Below are positions 31,031 through 39,756 of a stretch of 64,000 nt of DNA, piece by piece. The number at the start of each line of letters is the position of its first letter. Within the stretch, counting starts at the first letter, position 1. The stretch lies in contig NZ_CP120742.1 in NCBI RefSeq assembly GCF_029581275.1, forward strand, positions 2,640,501 through 2,704,500, in the 5' to 3' direction. The stretch is from Micromonospora sp. WMMD1155 (GTDB taxonomy: Bacteria; Actinomycetota; Actinomycetes; Mycobacteriales; Micromonosporaceae). The position numbers and the translations under genes were made by a program. Below the pieces are notes generated by a model. The model had not been told where the DNA came from. It was given only the letters and a program-made list of their open reading frames with translations, and searched no databases.

Positions 31031-32149
31031 GTGCACGACACCCCTCCCTCAGTGCCGGACTTCACCCAGTGGCCGTCGTTCCCCTTCGAGGGTGACCTCT
31101 ACGTGAAGCAACTCGATGACCCGGTCCCGGTCGAACCGCCTCGGAAAGGCGAAGGTCTCCGGGAATGCACAGCCTGCAGCGCGCCGGACGACGCCTACAT
31201 CTGGGTGGGAGAGCGGTGGCGGGTTCGTGCCATGGACCGGCCGACCGGGCTGCCCATGGTGCTCATCCTGGAATCGCGAACTCACCTCGACCTGGGCGAC
31301 CTTCCGAACCTTCTGGCTGCCGAGCTGGGTGTGATGACCGTCCGTCTGGAGAGGGCCATCCGGTCCCTCGACGGCGTGGCGCGTGTGCACGTCAACCGAT
31401 GGGGCGACGGCTCAGCCCACCTGCACATGTGGTTCCTCGCCCGACCGTATGGCCGCCTTCAGTTGCGAGGCACCTTCCTGTCCCTGTGGGACTCGATCCT
31501 GCCGCCGATCTCCGAGACCCAGTGGCGGGAGAATCTGGCGCTCGTCGCCGCCTGGCTCGCCGAATTCGGTGGCCGCCCGCTCGCCGAGCCGCCCCGCATC
31601 CAGTGGCAGGCACCGTCCAGCCTGACGGCCCAATCGGCTGCTGCGGATGCCGCTGCTGTCGAGGCCGCTGCGGAAGCGGCTGCCTCGGTCATCGAGGCGG
31701 CGGAGGAGATACCCGAGCCGGCACCGGATCCGGCCGCCGACGTCGTCATGGCGGCCCAGGGCGCCAGCAGCCCAGCCCCCGACGCGGCAGCGCTGGGCGG
31801 GGACACTGAGGCCCGCGCCACCGGGCTCGGCGGGGACACCGAGGCCGACAGGACCGGGCTCGGCGGGGACACCGAGGCTGGCGCAGCCGCACTCCGCATC
31901 GATCAGGCGAGCCGATCCGATGCTCCGGGATCCACCGACAACGCCTCGGAGGGCGCGTCCTCCGACACACCGACGCCGACCACTCCAGCCTTCGGCAGCC
32001 CGACGTCGGGCATCCCGACGCCCCGCACATCAGCACCCGGAATCGCCGGCACGGTGGAAGCGCCAGTCAACGCACGCTCGGTCCTCGACGACCCGGATGA
32101 GACCCCGGATGACGGTGCCACCGACGACGCCATTGAGGGTCGCCGGTAA
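31031..32149 (+). CDS. HIT/GalT-like protein with repetitive C-terminal tail
   Basis: 372 residues from GTG. Residues 1-200 look like a HIT-superfamily fold: ECTACSAPDD (Cys46, Cys49, a possible zinc pair), a conserved LILESRTHLDLGDL, and the active-site-like GDGSAHLHMWFLARP (His130, His132). HIT proteins hydrolyse or transfer nucleotide phosphates; the activity here is unproven. Residues 200-372 are Ala/Pro/Asp/Thr-rich and contain three copies of an 11-residue unit LGGDTEARATG (residues 255-287). It follows parB and the parS zone. A terminator follows and then an IS630 element. Confidence 0.7.
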   Translation: MHDTPPSVPDFTQWPSFPFEGDLYVKQLDDPVPVEPPRKGEGLRECTACSAPDDAYIWVGERWRVRAMDRPTGLPMVLILESRTHLDLGDLPNLLAAELGVMTVRLERAIRSLDGVARVHVNRWGDGSAHLHMWFLARPYGRLQLRGTFLSLWDSILPPISETQWRENLALVAAWLAEFGGRPLAEPPRIQWQAPSSLTAQSAAADAAAVEAAAEAAASVIEAAEEIPEPAPDPAADVVMAAQGASSPAPDAAALGGDTEARATGLGGDTEADRTGLGGDTEAGAAALRIDQASRSDAPGSTDNASEGASSDTPTPTTPAFGSPTSGIPTPRTSAPGIAGTVEAPVNARSVLDDPDETPDDGATDDAIEGRR

Positions 32150-32173
32150 CGGGGTCACCGCCAGGAAGGGGGA

Positions 32174-32201
32174 GCGTGCCCGCCCAGGAAGGCGGGCACG
32201 C
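32174..32201 (+). terminator. Terminator of the HIT-like gene
   Basis: GCGTGCCCGCC pairs with GGCGGGCACGC over 11 base pairs with a six-base loop, 24 bases after the stop. No T-run. Confidence 0.6.
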
Positions 32202-32296
32202 GTGGCCGTGCGACGGCCCAGCGACCTCGACCGACCACAGAGCAGGCGACGGATCCGCGCCTGCACCGCCGAGCAGACCAGGCGGATCCGCGCCTA

Positions 32297-33533
32297 GTGC
32301 TCTGACCACAAACGTTGGCCGGGATGGTCATGCGGCTCGGCTGGCGGGTTGGCCCCAGCGGCGGTGTCGTTCGCTGCGGATGCGGGCGCGGTGGCGGCGT
32401 TGGGCGGCCATGACGTCGGGGTGGCGGGCGTTGGCGTTGCGCCAGCGCAGGTAGGCGTGCAGGCCGCGGGCCAGGACGGTGTGGTTGGGGTGGTCGGAGC
32501 CGGCGATAACGAAGGTGCGCAGCGGCCCGAAGTGCGCCTCGATCGGGTTGGCCCAGGAGGCGTAGGTCGGGGTGAAACACAACTCGACCTTGTTCCGGGC
32601 CGCCCACCGTCGGATCGCGAAGCCCTTATGGGCGGACAGGTTGTCCAAGATGATGTAGATCGGGGCGCCGTCAGGGCGGGCGGCCCGGATCGACTTGAGT
32701 GCGGCGAGGGTGTTCGCCGCCGATTTCTGGGTGCGGACCACACCCCAGAGGGTGTCGTCGCCGATCGAGTAGCAGCCGTGGAACTGCCGCACGCCGTGCA
32801 GCTTGTGGTAGTTCGCCGGGAGCCTGCGTGGGCGGCTTTTCGGCTGCCAGCCGACGCCACCGTGCGGGCGGATCGTCAGCGGCCCGAACTCATCGAACGC
32901 GAACGTGCGGTGCGGGAAGTGCTCAATCACATGCTCGATACGGGCCAGCTTCTGCTCCCGCTGGGGGTCCGTGGACTCCTTCCACGTCTTCGTGCGTTGG
33001 AAGGTGATCTGGTGGCGGCGCAGCACCTGCCGTAGCCGTTCCCGCCCGATGATCACCTTCCGATCGGGGTTGTCAGCGAGGTATTCGGCGAGCTTGCGCA
33101 CGCTCCAGCAGGTGAACGGCCGTCCCAGCTTGGCGGGACGGGTGTTGGCCGTCGCGACGATGAACGCCTCGTCGTCGCTACTGATCCGGCGGGGACGGCC
33201 ACCCGCCCACTGAGGGTCCAGGCTGGCCATCCCCATCTCGTTGAACCGGTGGATCACCTGCCGAACGGAGTCTTCGTCGGCCTGCACGAGCCGGGCAATG
33301 ACCGGCACACTGTTGCCGCCAGCTGAGGCGAGCACGACCATCGCTCGGCGCAGCCGCACGACCGAGCCGGTGCCCCGACGCACCAGACGCTGCAGCCGTT
33401 GACCCTCTTGATCACTTAATCGACGTACCCGAACCGGCTCTGCCACCCCGACAGCCTGACGGCCTCACGCCGGCCCAGCCCTTCACTCAGGCCGGCGTGT
33501 CACCAACACCGCCAACGTTTGTGGTCAGAGCAC
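32297..33533 (-). mobile_element. IS630-family insertion sequence, complete
   Basis: 1237 bases. The 23-base terminal inverted repeats are perfect (outer bases GTGCTCTGACCACAAACG at 32297, complement ending at 33533) and both ends are flanked by TA, the dinucleotide that IS630 elements duplicate. One intact transposase fills the element. Confidence 0.95.
32328..33446 (-). CDS. IS630-family transposase
   Basis: 372 residues in one uninterrupted frame. The N-terminal half has helix-turn-helix DNA-binding segments (RLRRAMVVLASAGGNSVPVIA, DSVRQVIHRFNEMG). The catalytic triad of the Tc1/mariner-IS630 fold is visible: Asp in FAFDEFGPL, Asp in IILDNLSAHKG, and Glu in WANPIEAHFGPL. Because reading frame and ends are intact the element may still move. 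It sits between the HIT-like gene and ddl without breaking either. Confidence 0.95.
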   Translation of the reverse strand: MAEPVRVRRLSDQEGQRLQRLVRRGTGSVVRLRRAMVVLASAGGNSVPVIARLVQADEDSVRQVIHRFNEMGMASLDPQWAGGRPRRISSDDEAFIVATANTRPAKLGRPFTCWSVRKLAEYLADNPDRKVIIGRERLRQVLRRHQITFQRTKTWKESTDPQREQKLARIEHVIEHFPHRTFAFDEFGPLTIRPHGGVGWQPKSRPRRLPANYHKLHGVRQFHGCYSIGDDTLWGVVRTQKSAANTLAALKSIRAARPDGAPIYIILDNLSAHKGFAIRRWAARNKVELCFTPTYASWANPIEAHFGPLRTFVIAGSDHPNHTVLARGLHAYLRWRNANARHPDVMAAQRRHRARIRSERHRRWGQPASRAA

Positions 33534-33543
33534 TAGGCGGCGG

Positions 33544-33657
33544 AACCGATCAGGCGGTGGCGAACCGATCAGGCGGTGGCGAACCGATCAGGCCGTGGCG
33601 AACCGATCAGGCCGTGGCGAACCGATCAGGCCGTGGCGAACCGATCAGGCCGTGGCG
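33544..33657. repeat. Six tandem copies of a 19-base unit overlapping the ddl 3' end
   Basis: Units begin at 33544, 33563, 33582, 33601, 33620 and 33639, each AACCGATCAGGCSGTGGCG; the first two have G and the last four C at the S position. On the minus strand each unit reads CGCCACGGCCTGATCGGTT, that is the last ddl codons (A-T-A) with the stop codon, so the gene's end has been multiplied downstream. The array begins 10 bases after the IS630 end. Confidence 0.9.
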
Positions 33658-34649
33658 AGGCGGGTCGCCGCGCGGCTGACCAGGGTGCCGAGGAGACGGC
33701 CGAAATCGAGCCCCGCCGCCTGCACGGCGAGTGGCAGCAGCGAGGTCTCGGTCATGCCCGGCGAGACGTTGACCTCCAGCACGTGTGGCTGCCCGGCCGC
33801 GTCCACGATCACGTCGACCCGCGAGAGATCCCGCAGTCCGAGTGCGGTGTGCGCGGCGAGAGCCACGTCGGCGACCGTGGCGGAGACCTCCGGGTCGAGC
33901 CGGGCCGGAGCGTGCCAGGTGGTGCGTCCGGCCGTGTAGCGGGCGGCGTAGTCGTACACACCGTTGCGCGGCACGATCTCCACCGGCGGCAGAGCCTGCG
34001 GACCGTCACCGAGGTCGACGACGGAGACCGCCACGTCCATGCCGGGCACGTACCTCTCCACCAGCGCGGTGGAGTCGTACGAGAAGCATCCGACCATCGC
34101 GGCGGGCAGCGCCGCGGCGTCCCGGACCACCGCGCCGCCGAGCCCGGAACCGCCCTGCGCCGGCTTCACCATCAGAGGTAGGCCGAGTCGGTCGACGATC
34201 CGGTCCAGTACGGCGACCGCCCCGAGTTCGGAGAAGCGATCGTGTGGGAGTGCCACCCAGTCCGGGGTGGGGATGCCGGCTTCGCGGAGCACCGCCTTGG
34301 CCGAGGGTTTGTCCCAGGCGAGTCGGGAGGCTCTGGCGTCGCAGCCGACGTACGGGATGTCGCAGAGGTCCAGGACTCCCCGCAGCGAGCCGTCCTCGCC
34401 GGTCGCGCCGTGCAGTGCGATCACCACGGCGTCCGGCGGATCTGCGGCGAGCGCCGGTAGCAGCGCCACGTCGGCGTCCCGCAACTCGGCTTCCAACCCG
34501 ACGGCACGCAGTGCGTCGAGCACCCGACGGCCGGAGCGCAGTGACACGTCCCGCTCGTAGGAGAGCCCGCCCGCGAGCACCACGACGCGCAGGTCGGGCG
34601 GGGCTGCGGAATCAGTCACGAGGAGGCGCTCAGCGGCGGTCGTACCCAT
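33645..34649 (-). CDS. ddl: D-alanine-D-alanine ligase family protein
   Basis: 334 residues, ATP-grasp fold. Joins two D-alanines for the cell-wall pentapeptide, if the specificity is as usual. GGLSYERDVSLRSGRRV matches the N-terminal substrate loop (usually G-x-S-x-E-x-x-VSL), IALHGATGEDGSLRG the HG-x-x-GEDG motif, VKPAQGGSGLGG the ATP loop and LEVNVSPGMTETSLLP the Mg-binding Asn-x-x-PG-x-T end. Start chosen at the ATG at 34649, just after the aminotransferase stop; the GTG at 34619 is an alternative, as neither has a clear ribosome site. A second ddl elsewhere in the genome cannot be excluded. Confidence 0.85.
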   Translation of the reverse strand: MGTTAAERLLVTDSAAPPDLRVVVLAGGLSYERDVSLRSGRRVLDALRAVGLEAELRDADVALLPALAADPPDAVVIALHGATGEDGSLRGVLDLCDIPYVGCDARASRLAWDKPSAKAVLREAGIPTPDWVALPHDRFSELGAVAVLDRIVDRLGLPLMVKPAQGGSGLGGAVVRDAAALPAAMVGCFSYDSTALVERYVPGMDVAVSVVDLGDGPQALPPVEIVPRNGVYDYAARYTAGRTTWHAPARLDPEVSATVADVALAAHTALGLRDLSRVDVIVDAAGQPHVLEVNVSPGMTETSLLPLAVQAAGLDFGRLLGTLVSRAATRLATA

Positions 34650-34656
34650 GCCGGCA

Positions 34657-35970
34657 TCATGCCAAGTCGGGTCCTGGCGCGTCGGAGCCGGCCCGGCCGC
34701 GCCGGCTGGTGGCACCGCCCACGGCGCCGAAGACCCGGCGCATCGCCATCTCCTGCTCCATCACGCCGGACAGCCGACGGACGCCCTCGCGGATCCGCTC
34801 CGGCGGCGGGAAGCTGAAGTTGAGGCGCATCGCGCCGGTGCCGGTGCCGTCGGCGTAGAAGCCGGTGCCGGGCACGTAGGCGACCCGCGCGGCGATCGCT
34901 CGCGGCATCATGGCCTTGGAATCGAGCCCGTCGGGCAGGGTGGCCCACACGAAGAGACCGCCGGTCGGGGTGGTCCAGCTGGTGCCCTCGGGCATCAGGT
35001 CGGTCATCGCGTCGAGCAGGGCGTCCCGGCGTTCCCGGTAGACCTCGCGATAGACCTTGAGCTGCTGCCGCCAGGGCATCGTGCCCAGGTAGGTGGACAC
35101 GGCCGCCTGGGCGTAGCCGCTGGGGCAGAGGATCTGCGCTTCGCTGGCGATGACCAGCTTGTCGCGGACCGCGTGCGGGGCGAGGATCCAACCGACCCGC
35201 AGCCCGGGGGCGAAGGTCTTGGAGAAGGTGCTGAGGTAGAACACACCATCCCGGCGGCGGGCCCGCAGGGGTGCCGGCGCCTCACCCTCGAAACCGAGCT
35301 GACCGTACGGGTCGTCCTCGACGACGAGCAGTCCGGCGCGTTCGCAGATGTCGAGCACCCGTTCCCGGCGCTCCTCGCTGAGCGTCACACCGGTCGGGTT
35401 CTGGTAGGTCGGGATCGTGTAGAGGAACTTCACCCGGCGTCCGGCCCGGGCGAGATCGGCGATGGCGGCTTCCAGCGCCTCGGGGACGAGGCCGTCCGCG
35501 TCCATCGGTACGTGCACGACCTGCGCCTGGGCGGCCTGGAACACGCCCAGCGCACCGACGTACGTCGGCCCTTCGGCGAGCACGACGTCACCCGGGTCGA
35601 GGAAGAGCCGGGCCACCAGGTCGAGCGCCTGCTGCCCGCCCACGGTGACCACCACGTCCTCCGGGGAGGCGCCACACGCGGCGTCGATGCCGGAGAGCGC
35701 CATCACCTCGCAGATCCGCTCGCGCAGCTCGAGTGTGCCCTGGCCGATGCCGTACTGAAGGGTGCTCACCCCGTGCTCGGAGCCGAGCCGACCGAGCATC
35801 TCGCCGACCGCGTCCAGCGGCAGCGCGGCGATGTAGGGAGCACCACCGGCGAGCGAGACGACCTCCGGGCGGCTGGCCACCGCGAACAGTGCTCGGATCT
35901 CCGAGGCGGTCATCCCGCGTACCCGCCGGGCGTACCGGTCGGTGTAGTCGTCGAGCGTCGTGCCGGTCAT
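34657..35970 (-). CDS. PLP-dependent aminotransferase, class I/II
   Basis: 437 residues. The cofactor Lys is in STFSKTFAPGLRVGW, with VGGQQALDLVARLF, IPTYQNPTGVTLSEERR and VEDDPYGQLGFEG as the other fold-type-I landmarks. This resembles the LysN/MocR-core branch (2-aminoadipate or multisubstrate transaminases) without the GntR DNA-binding part. The amino donor is not known. GAGGTGAGGTC precedes the ATG at 35970. Its stop is eight bases from the ddl start, so the two form an operon; a role in supplying D-/L-amino acids to the wall is possible but unproven. Confidence 0.88.
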   Translation of the reverse strand: MTGTTLDDYTDRYARRVRGMTASEIRALFAVASRPEVVSLAGGAPYIAALPLDAVGEMLGRLGSEHGVSTLQYGIGQGTLELRERICEVMALSGIDAACGASPEDVVVTVGGQQALDLVARLFLDPGDVVLAEGPTYVGALGVFQAAQAQVVHVPMDADGLVPEALEAAIADLARAGRRVKFLYTIPTYQNPTGVTLSEERRERVLDICERAGLLVVEDDPYGQLGFEGEAPAPLRARRRDGVFYLSTFSKTFAPGLRVGWILAPHAVRDKLVIASEAQILCPSGYAQAAVSTYLGTMPWRQQLKVYREVYRERRDALLDAMTDLMPEGTSWTTPTGGLFVWATLPDGLDSKAMMPRAIAARVAYVPGTGFYADGTGTGAMRLNFSFPPPERIREGVRRLSGVMEQEMAMRRVFGAVGGATSRRGRAGSDAPGPDLA

Positions 35971-36248
35971 GACCTCACCTCGATCGCTGCTCGGGTGGCT
36001 CCCGCCCCGGGTACCCCACCCGCCGGTGACCATGGCGGCGCGGGGTGCCGATTGTCGATCCTAATCCTTCAGGGCCCGGCTGCCGGGGCGCCGAGACGGA
36101 TCGACCACATGGCGGACCCTCCCTCGGCGTCCCCCGGTGAGGTGGGCATCTGCGCGTCCCCTCCCGGATCGCCGATCGGCGGCGTACGATCGCTCGTCGG
36201 GGGCAGGAAGGCGGCGCTGTCGTTCCATGCCGGTCTCACCACCGAGCC

Positions 36249-36254
36249 TATTGT
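36249..36254 (+). promoter_or_regulatory. -10-like element before the GNAT gene
   Basis: TATTGT fits TAnnnT and lies four bases before an in-frame ATG (36259) and 13 before the ATG at 36268. Confidence 0.3.
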
Positions 36255-36267
36255 GGGGATGCGCCAT

Positions 36268-36933
36268 ATGTCGCGACGTCTGGTCAGCCTGACCCTCGAC
36301 ACGTTGGAAGACCTGCCCAGCCCGTGCCGGCAGTGCGTCTACTGGGAGCTCGACCCGGTCTCCGCCGACCGGGCCTGCGCCGCTGGTGATCCGGGCCTGG
36401 AGAAGGAGGCGTGGGTCTCCCAGACCCTGTTGGAGTGGGGCTCCTGCGGCAAGCTCGCCTACGTCGACGGCATGCCGGCCGGTTTCGTGATGTACGCCCC
36501 GCCCGCCTACGTGCCCCGCTCGATGGCGTTCCCGACGTCACCGGTCTCCGCCGACGCGGCACTGCTGATGACGGCCAACGTGGTCGCCGCGTTCGCCGGT
36601 GGCGGGCTGGGCCGGATGCTGGTGCAGGGCGTCGCCCGGGACCTGACCAAGCGGGGGATCAAGGCCATCGAGGCGTTCGGTGACGCCAAGTTCGGTGACG
36701 CCGACGATCCGTCGGGTGGCTGTGTGGCACCTGTCGACTTCTTCCTGTCGGTGGGGTTCAAGACGGTACGTCCGCACCCGCGTTTCCCCCGGCTGCGTCT
36801 CGAGTTGCGCACCGCGCTGAGCTGGAAGTCCGACGTCGAGTACGCGCTGGAGAAGCTGCTCGGCTCGATGAGTCCGGAGACCCTGCTCCGGCCGGTTCGT
36901 CCCGCCCCGGCGACCCGTTCCACCAACGGCTGA
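36268..36933 (+). CDS. GNAT-family N-acetyltransferase
   Basis: 221 residues. The acetyl-CoA region is AFAGGGLGRMLVQGVARDLTKRG, with a preceding strand VMYAPPAYVPRS and later VGFKTVRPHPRFPRLRLEL. The N-terminus carries a Cys pair, LPSPCRQCVYWELDP, seen in one actinobacterial GNAT group. Substrate unknown. An in-frame ATG nine bases upstream (36259) is an alternative start. Convergent with cwlM, the stops 10 bases apart. Confidence 0.85.
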   Translation: MSRRLVSLTLDTLEDLPSPCRQCVYWELDPVSADRACAAGDPGLEKEAWVSQTLLEWGSCGKLAYVDGMPAGFVMYAPPAYVPRSMAFPTSPVSADAALLMTANVVAAFAGGGLGRMLVQGVARDLTKRGIKAIEAFGDAKFGDADDPSGGCVAPVDFFLSVGFKTVRPHPRFPRLRLELRTALSWKSDVEYALEKLLGSMSPETLLRPVRPAPATRSTNG

Positions 36934-36945
36934 GCCGGGCGACGA

Positions 36946-38109
36946 TCAGTCGACCACCGTGCCGGCGGTCACGACCGCCCGCAGCTCACTGACGTCCAGC
37001 GAGCCGGTCGGGACGTCCCGTTCGATCGGGTAGTACATCCGCTGCACCGCAGCCACGATCGCCTCCACCACCCGGTCCCGGAACCGCGGGTCGACCAGTT
37101 GGGCGCGGTCCGTGGGTGAGGTGAGGTAGCCGACCTCGACCCGGACGGCGGGCATCCGGGTCAGTCGTAGCAGCTCCCAGGTCTTGGCGTGGGTACGGCA
37201 GTCCCGCAGCCCGGTCCGTGCGACGATCTCCCGCTGCACGAGACCGGCCAGGCGTTCACCGGTCGCCGAGGTCACCCCGTTGTCGGTGCCGTAGTGGTAC
37301 GTCGCGACGCCCTCCGCGTCCGGGTTGGCGTGGCCGTCCAGGTGCAGTGAGATGAACACGTCGGCACCGAGTGAGTTGGCCAGCAGAGCCCTCTCGGTGT
37401 CCGGTAGGCAGCTGTCCGGTGCCGGCCCCCTGGTGAGCTGCACCCGCACCCCGGACGCGGCGAGTCGTCCCTCCAGCCGGCTGGCGAGGTCGTGCACCAG
37501 GTCCGCCTCGGTCCAGCGAAGCGACCCGTCGGGCACCACCATCCCGGGGTCGGTGCCCCCGTGCCCGGGGTCGATGACCACCGTCTTGCCGACCAGCGCG
37601 GGCCCGGACTGCCGGATCGCGTCGGACTCGCGGAGCCACTGCGGGCGGCCACCGACCACCTTGCGGCCGATCCGGCGTAGCGCGTTCATCGTGTGTGGGC
37701 CGCAGGCGCCGTCGGGGGTGAGCCCTACCTCGCGCTGGAACTGGGCCACCGCGCGGGCGGTCCGGATGCCGTAGATGGAGTCCGCCCGGCCCACGTCGTA
37801 CCCCATTTCCAGGAGCCGTTCCTGGAGCGATCGGACGTCCTCGCCGGTGAGCGGCTCGGGGACGGCGTGGTAGAGGGTGCGGGCGCCGAGCCGCCACCGG
37901 GCGGCGTCCAGGGCGCGCCAGGTCTCCGCACCGACCCGGCCGTCCACGCTGAGCCCACGGGACTGCTGGAAGGCGCGGACCGCCCGCTCGGTGTCGAGGT
38001 CGAACTCGTCGGCGTGCGTTCCGGCGGCGGCGAGGATGTCGAGGCTGAGAAGGATGGTACGGATCTCCGTGACCGCTGGTCCCCGGTCACCGGGTCGGAT
38101 CGGACGCAC
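36946..38109 (-). CDS. cwlM: CwlM-like N-acetylmuramoyl-L-alanine amidase homologue
   Basis: 387 residues. Two peptidoglycan-binding domains (about residues 8-70 and 87-147) precede an Amidase_3 domain (about 172-370). All zinc ligands expected for the family are present: His183 (DPGHGG), Glu201, His256 (SLHLDGH) and Glu325 (RVEVGYL). There is no signal peptide. Position next to trxA-trxB matches mycobacterial cwlM, whose product is a cytoplasmic regulator of MurA rather than a free hydrolase. I chose the GTG at 38109 because AGAGGGGG lies 10 bases upstream; a GTG 18 bases earlier is in frame. Confidence 0.88.
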   Translation of the reverse strand: MRPIRPGDRGPAVTEIRTILLSLDILAAAGTHADEFDLDTERAVRAFQQSRGLSVDGRVGAETWRALDAARWRLGARTLYHAVPEPLTGEDVRSLQERLLEMGYDVGRADSIYGIRTARAVAQFQREVGLTPDGACGPHTMNALRRIGRKVVGGRPQWLRESDAIRQSGPALVGKTVVIDPGHGGTDPGMVVPDGSLRWTEADLVHDLASRLEGRLAASGVRVQLTRGPAPDSCLPDTERALLANSLGADVFISLHLDGHANPDAEGVATYHYGTDNGVTSATGERLAGLVQREIVARTGLRDCRTHAKTWELLRLTRMPAVRVEVGYLTSPTDRAQLVDPRFRDRVVEAIVAAVQRMYYPIERDVPTGSLDVSELRAVVTAGTVVD

Positions 38110-38214
38110 GCACGACCCCCTCTGCACGACGCTGGCTGGCCGGGCGGCCTCGCTTGAGGCTATGCGCTCCGGGGCGGCGAGGTGGCGGGGCCAGGAAAAA
38201 CAGCCCGGGGAACG

Positions 38215-38251
38215 CCGAACCCCGCACCCGGCGAGCGGGTACGGGGTTCGG
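38215..38251 (-). terminator. Terminator of trxB-trxA
   Basis: CCGAACCCCGCACCCG pairs with CGGGTACGGGGTTCGG with a five-base loop (one C-A mismatch). On the minus strand a GCTGTTTTTCC run follows about 25 bases downstream. Confidence 0.65.
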
Positions 38252-38267
38252 TTGGTGCTCCTGCCGG

Positions 38268-38591
38268 TCAGAGGGCCGACTGGATGAGCCGGACCAGCTC
38301 GCCCTTCGGCTTGGCGCCGGCGATCGACTGCACCGGCTGGCCGTTCTTGAAGACGGTGAGCGTCGGCACCGACATCACCCGGTAGGCCCGTGCGGTCTCC
38401 GGGTTCTCGTCGATGTTGAGCTTGACGATGGTGACCTGGTCACCCATCTCGCCGGCGATCTCCTCGAGCAGCGGCGACACCTTGCGGCAGGGGCCGCACC
38501 ACTCGGCCCAGAAGTCCACCAGAACCGGCTTGTCGGCCTGCAGCACGTCGGCGACGAAGCTCTTGTCCGTTACCGCCTTGGTATTTCCCAC
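38268..38591 (-). CDS. trxA: Thioredoxin
   Basis: 107 residues. Reduces protein disulphides; active site WCGPC at residues 31-35, cis-Pro in SVPTLTVFKNG. Starts with GTG after a strong GGAGGAGGGG. Reduced by TrxB, whose gene ends 31 bases upstream, so the two form an operon. Confidence 0.97.
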   Translation of the reverse strand: MGNTKAVTDKSFVADVLQADKPVLVDFWAEWCGPCRKVSPLLEEIAGEMGDQVTIVKLNIDENPETARAYRVMSVPTLTVFKNGQPVQSIAGAKPKGELVRLIQSAL

Positions 38592-38622
38592 TATGCCCCT
38601 CCTCCGGGATGTGTTCCTTGGT

Positions 38623-39573
38623 TCAGCCGAGCGTCGCGATGAACCGTTCAGCGTCGAGCGCGGCGGCACAACCGGTGCCGGCCGCGGTGATCGCCTGACG
38701 GTAGGTGTGGTCGACCACGTCGCCGGCGGCGAACACGCCGGGCACGTTGGTGCGGGTGCTGGGAGCCTGGACCTTGACGTAACCCTCGTCGTCCAGCTCG
38801 ACCTGGTCGCGGAACAGCTCACTGCGCGGGTCGTGACCGATGGCCACGAAGACGCCGGTCACGTCCATCACCTTGGTCTCGCCGGTGTGCACGTTGCGGA
38901 CCCGTACGCCGGTGACCTTGCCGTCGTCGCCGAGGATCTCCTCGACGGTGCTGTTCCACTCGACCTTGATCTTCTCGTTGCTCAGCGCCCGGTCGGCCAT
39001 GATCTTGCTGGCCCGGAACGAGTCGCGGCGGTGGATGATCGTGACCGAGTCGGCGAAGCGGGTGAGGAAGGTGGCCTCCTCCATCGCCGAGTCACCTCCG
39101 CCGACGACCACGATGTGCTGGTTACGGAAGAAGAAGCCGTCACAGGTGGCGCACGCGGACACGCCGTGACCCAGGTATTCCTGCTCACCGGGCACGCCCA
39201 GCGGACGCCAGGCCGAACCGGTGGAGAGGATGACGGACTTGGCCCGGTAGGCGGTCTCGCCGACCCAGACGGTGCTCACCGCGCCGGAGCCGACGTCGCC
39301 GGTGTCCACCAGCTCGACCCGGGTCACGTCGTCGGTGAGGAACTCGGCACCGAACCGCTCGGCCTGCTTGCGCATGTTGTCCATCAGCTCCGGGCCGAGG
39401 ATGCCGTCGGCGAAGCCGGGAAAGTTTTCCACCTCGGTCGTGGTCATCAGGGCACCACCGGACTGCACGCCCTCAATGATCAGCGGCTTCAGGTTGGCGC
39501 GCGAGGCGTAGACCGCCGCCGTGTAGCCAGCCGGCCCGGAGCCGATGATGATCAGGTTGCGGACCTCGTCCAC
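38623..39573 (-). CDS. trxB: Thioredoxin-disulfide reductase
   Basis: 316 residues from GTG. FAD site [13 protein letters not shown], redox pair Cys141-Ala-Thr-Cys144, NADPH site [13 protein letters not shown] and the C-terminal FAD contact [10 protein letters not shown]. Passes electrons from NADPH to thioredoxin. Ribosome site GGGAG nine bases before the start. In Mycobacterium the same sigM-anti-sigma-trxB-trxA order is found. Confidence 0.97.
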   Translation of the reverse strand: MDEVRNLIIIGSGPAGYTAAVYASRANLKPLIIEGVQSGGALMTTTEVENFPGFADGILGPELMDNMRKQAERFGAEFLTDDVTRVELVDTGDVGSGAVSTVWVGETAYRAKSVILSTGSAWRPLGVPGEQEYLGHGVSACATCDGFFFRNQHIVVVGGGDSAMEEATFLTRFADSVTIIHRRDSFRASKIMADRALSNEKIKVEWNSTVEEILGDDGKVTGVRVRNVHTGETKVMDVTGVFVAIGHDPRSELFRDQVELDDEGYVKVQAPSTRTNVPGVFAAGDVVDHTYRQAITAAGTGCAAALDAERFIATLG

Positions 39574-39669
39574 TGCCGTCTCCCGAGTTGTGTGTGTTCG
39601 GCTTCGGCGCGAGCACCGATGCCGATCCGAGTCGCCGACGCCTGGGTGGGGCCGGCAGCTGACTTCCAG

Positions 39670-39696
39670 AACGTCATCGTACGAACCGGGGATTCC
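39670..39696 (-). promoter_or_regulatory. Possible ECF sigma promoter of trxB
   Basis: On the minus strand GGGAATC is followed, after 17 bases, by CGTT; ECF promoters of the SigM type use GGAAC- and CGTC/CGTT-like elements at about this spacing. The neighbouring sigM makes this attractive, but the -35 match is incomplete. Confidence 0.3.
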
Positions 39697-39756
39697 CGAG
39701 CCGGGCATCCGGTGGGTCAGGTCACGTGGGCGGCCATCGCGCCATCGACCGTGGAT

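Noticed and set aside
33544..33657. CRISPR-like array of short repeats
   Set aside because: The 19-base units are directly adjacent with no spacers, and no cas gene is near.
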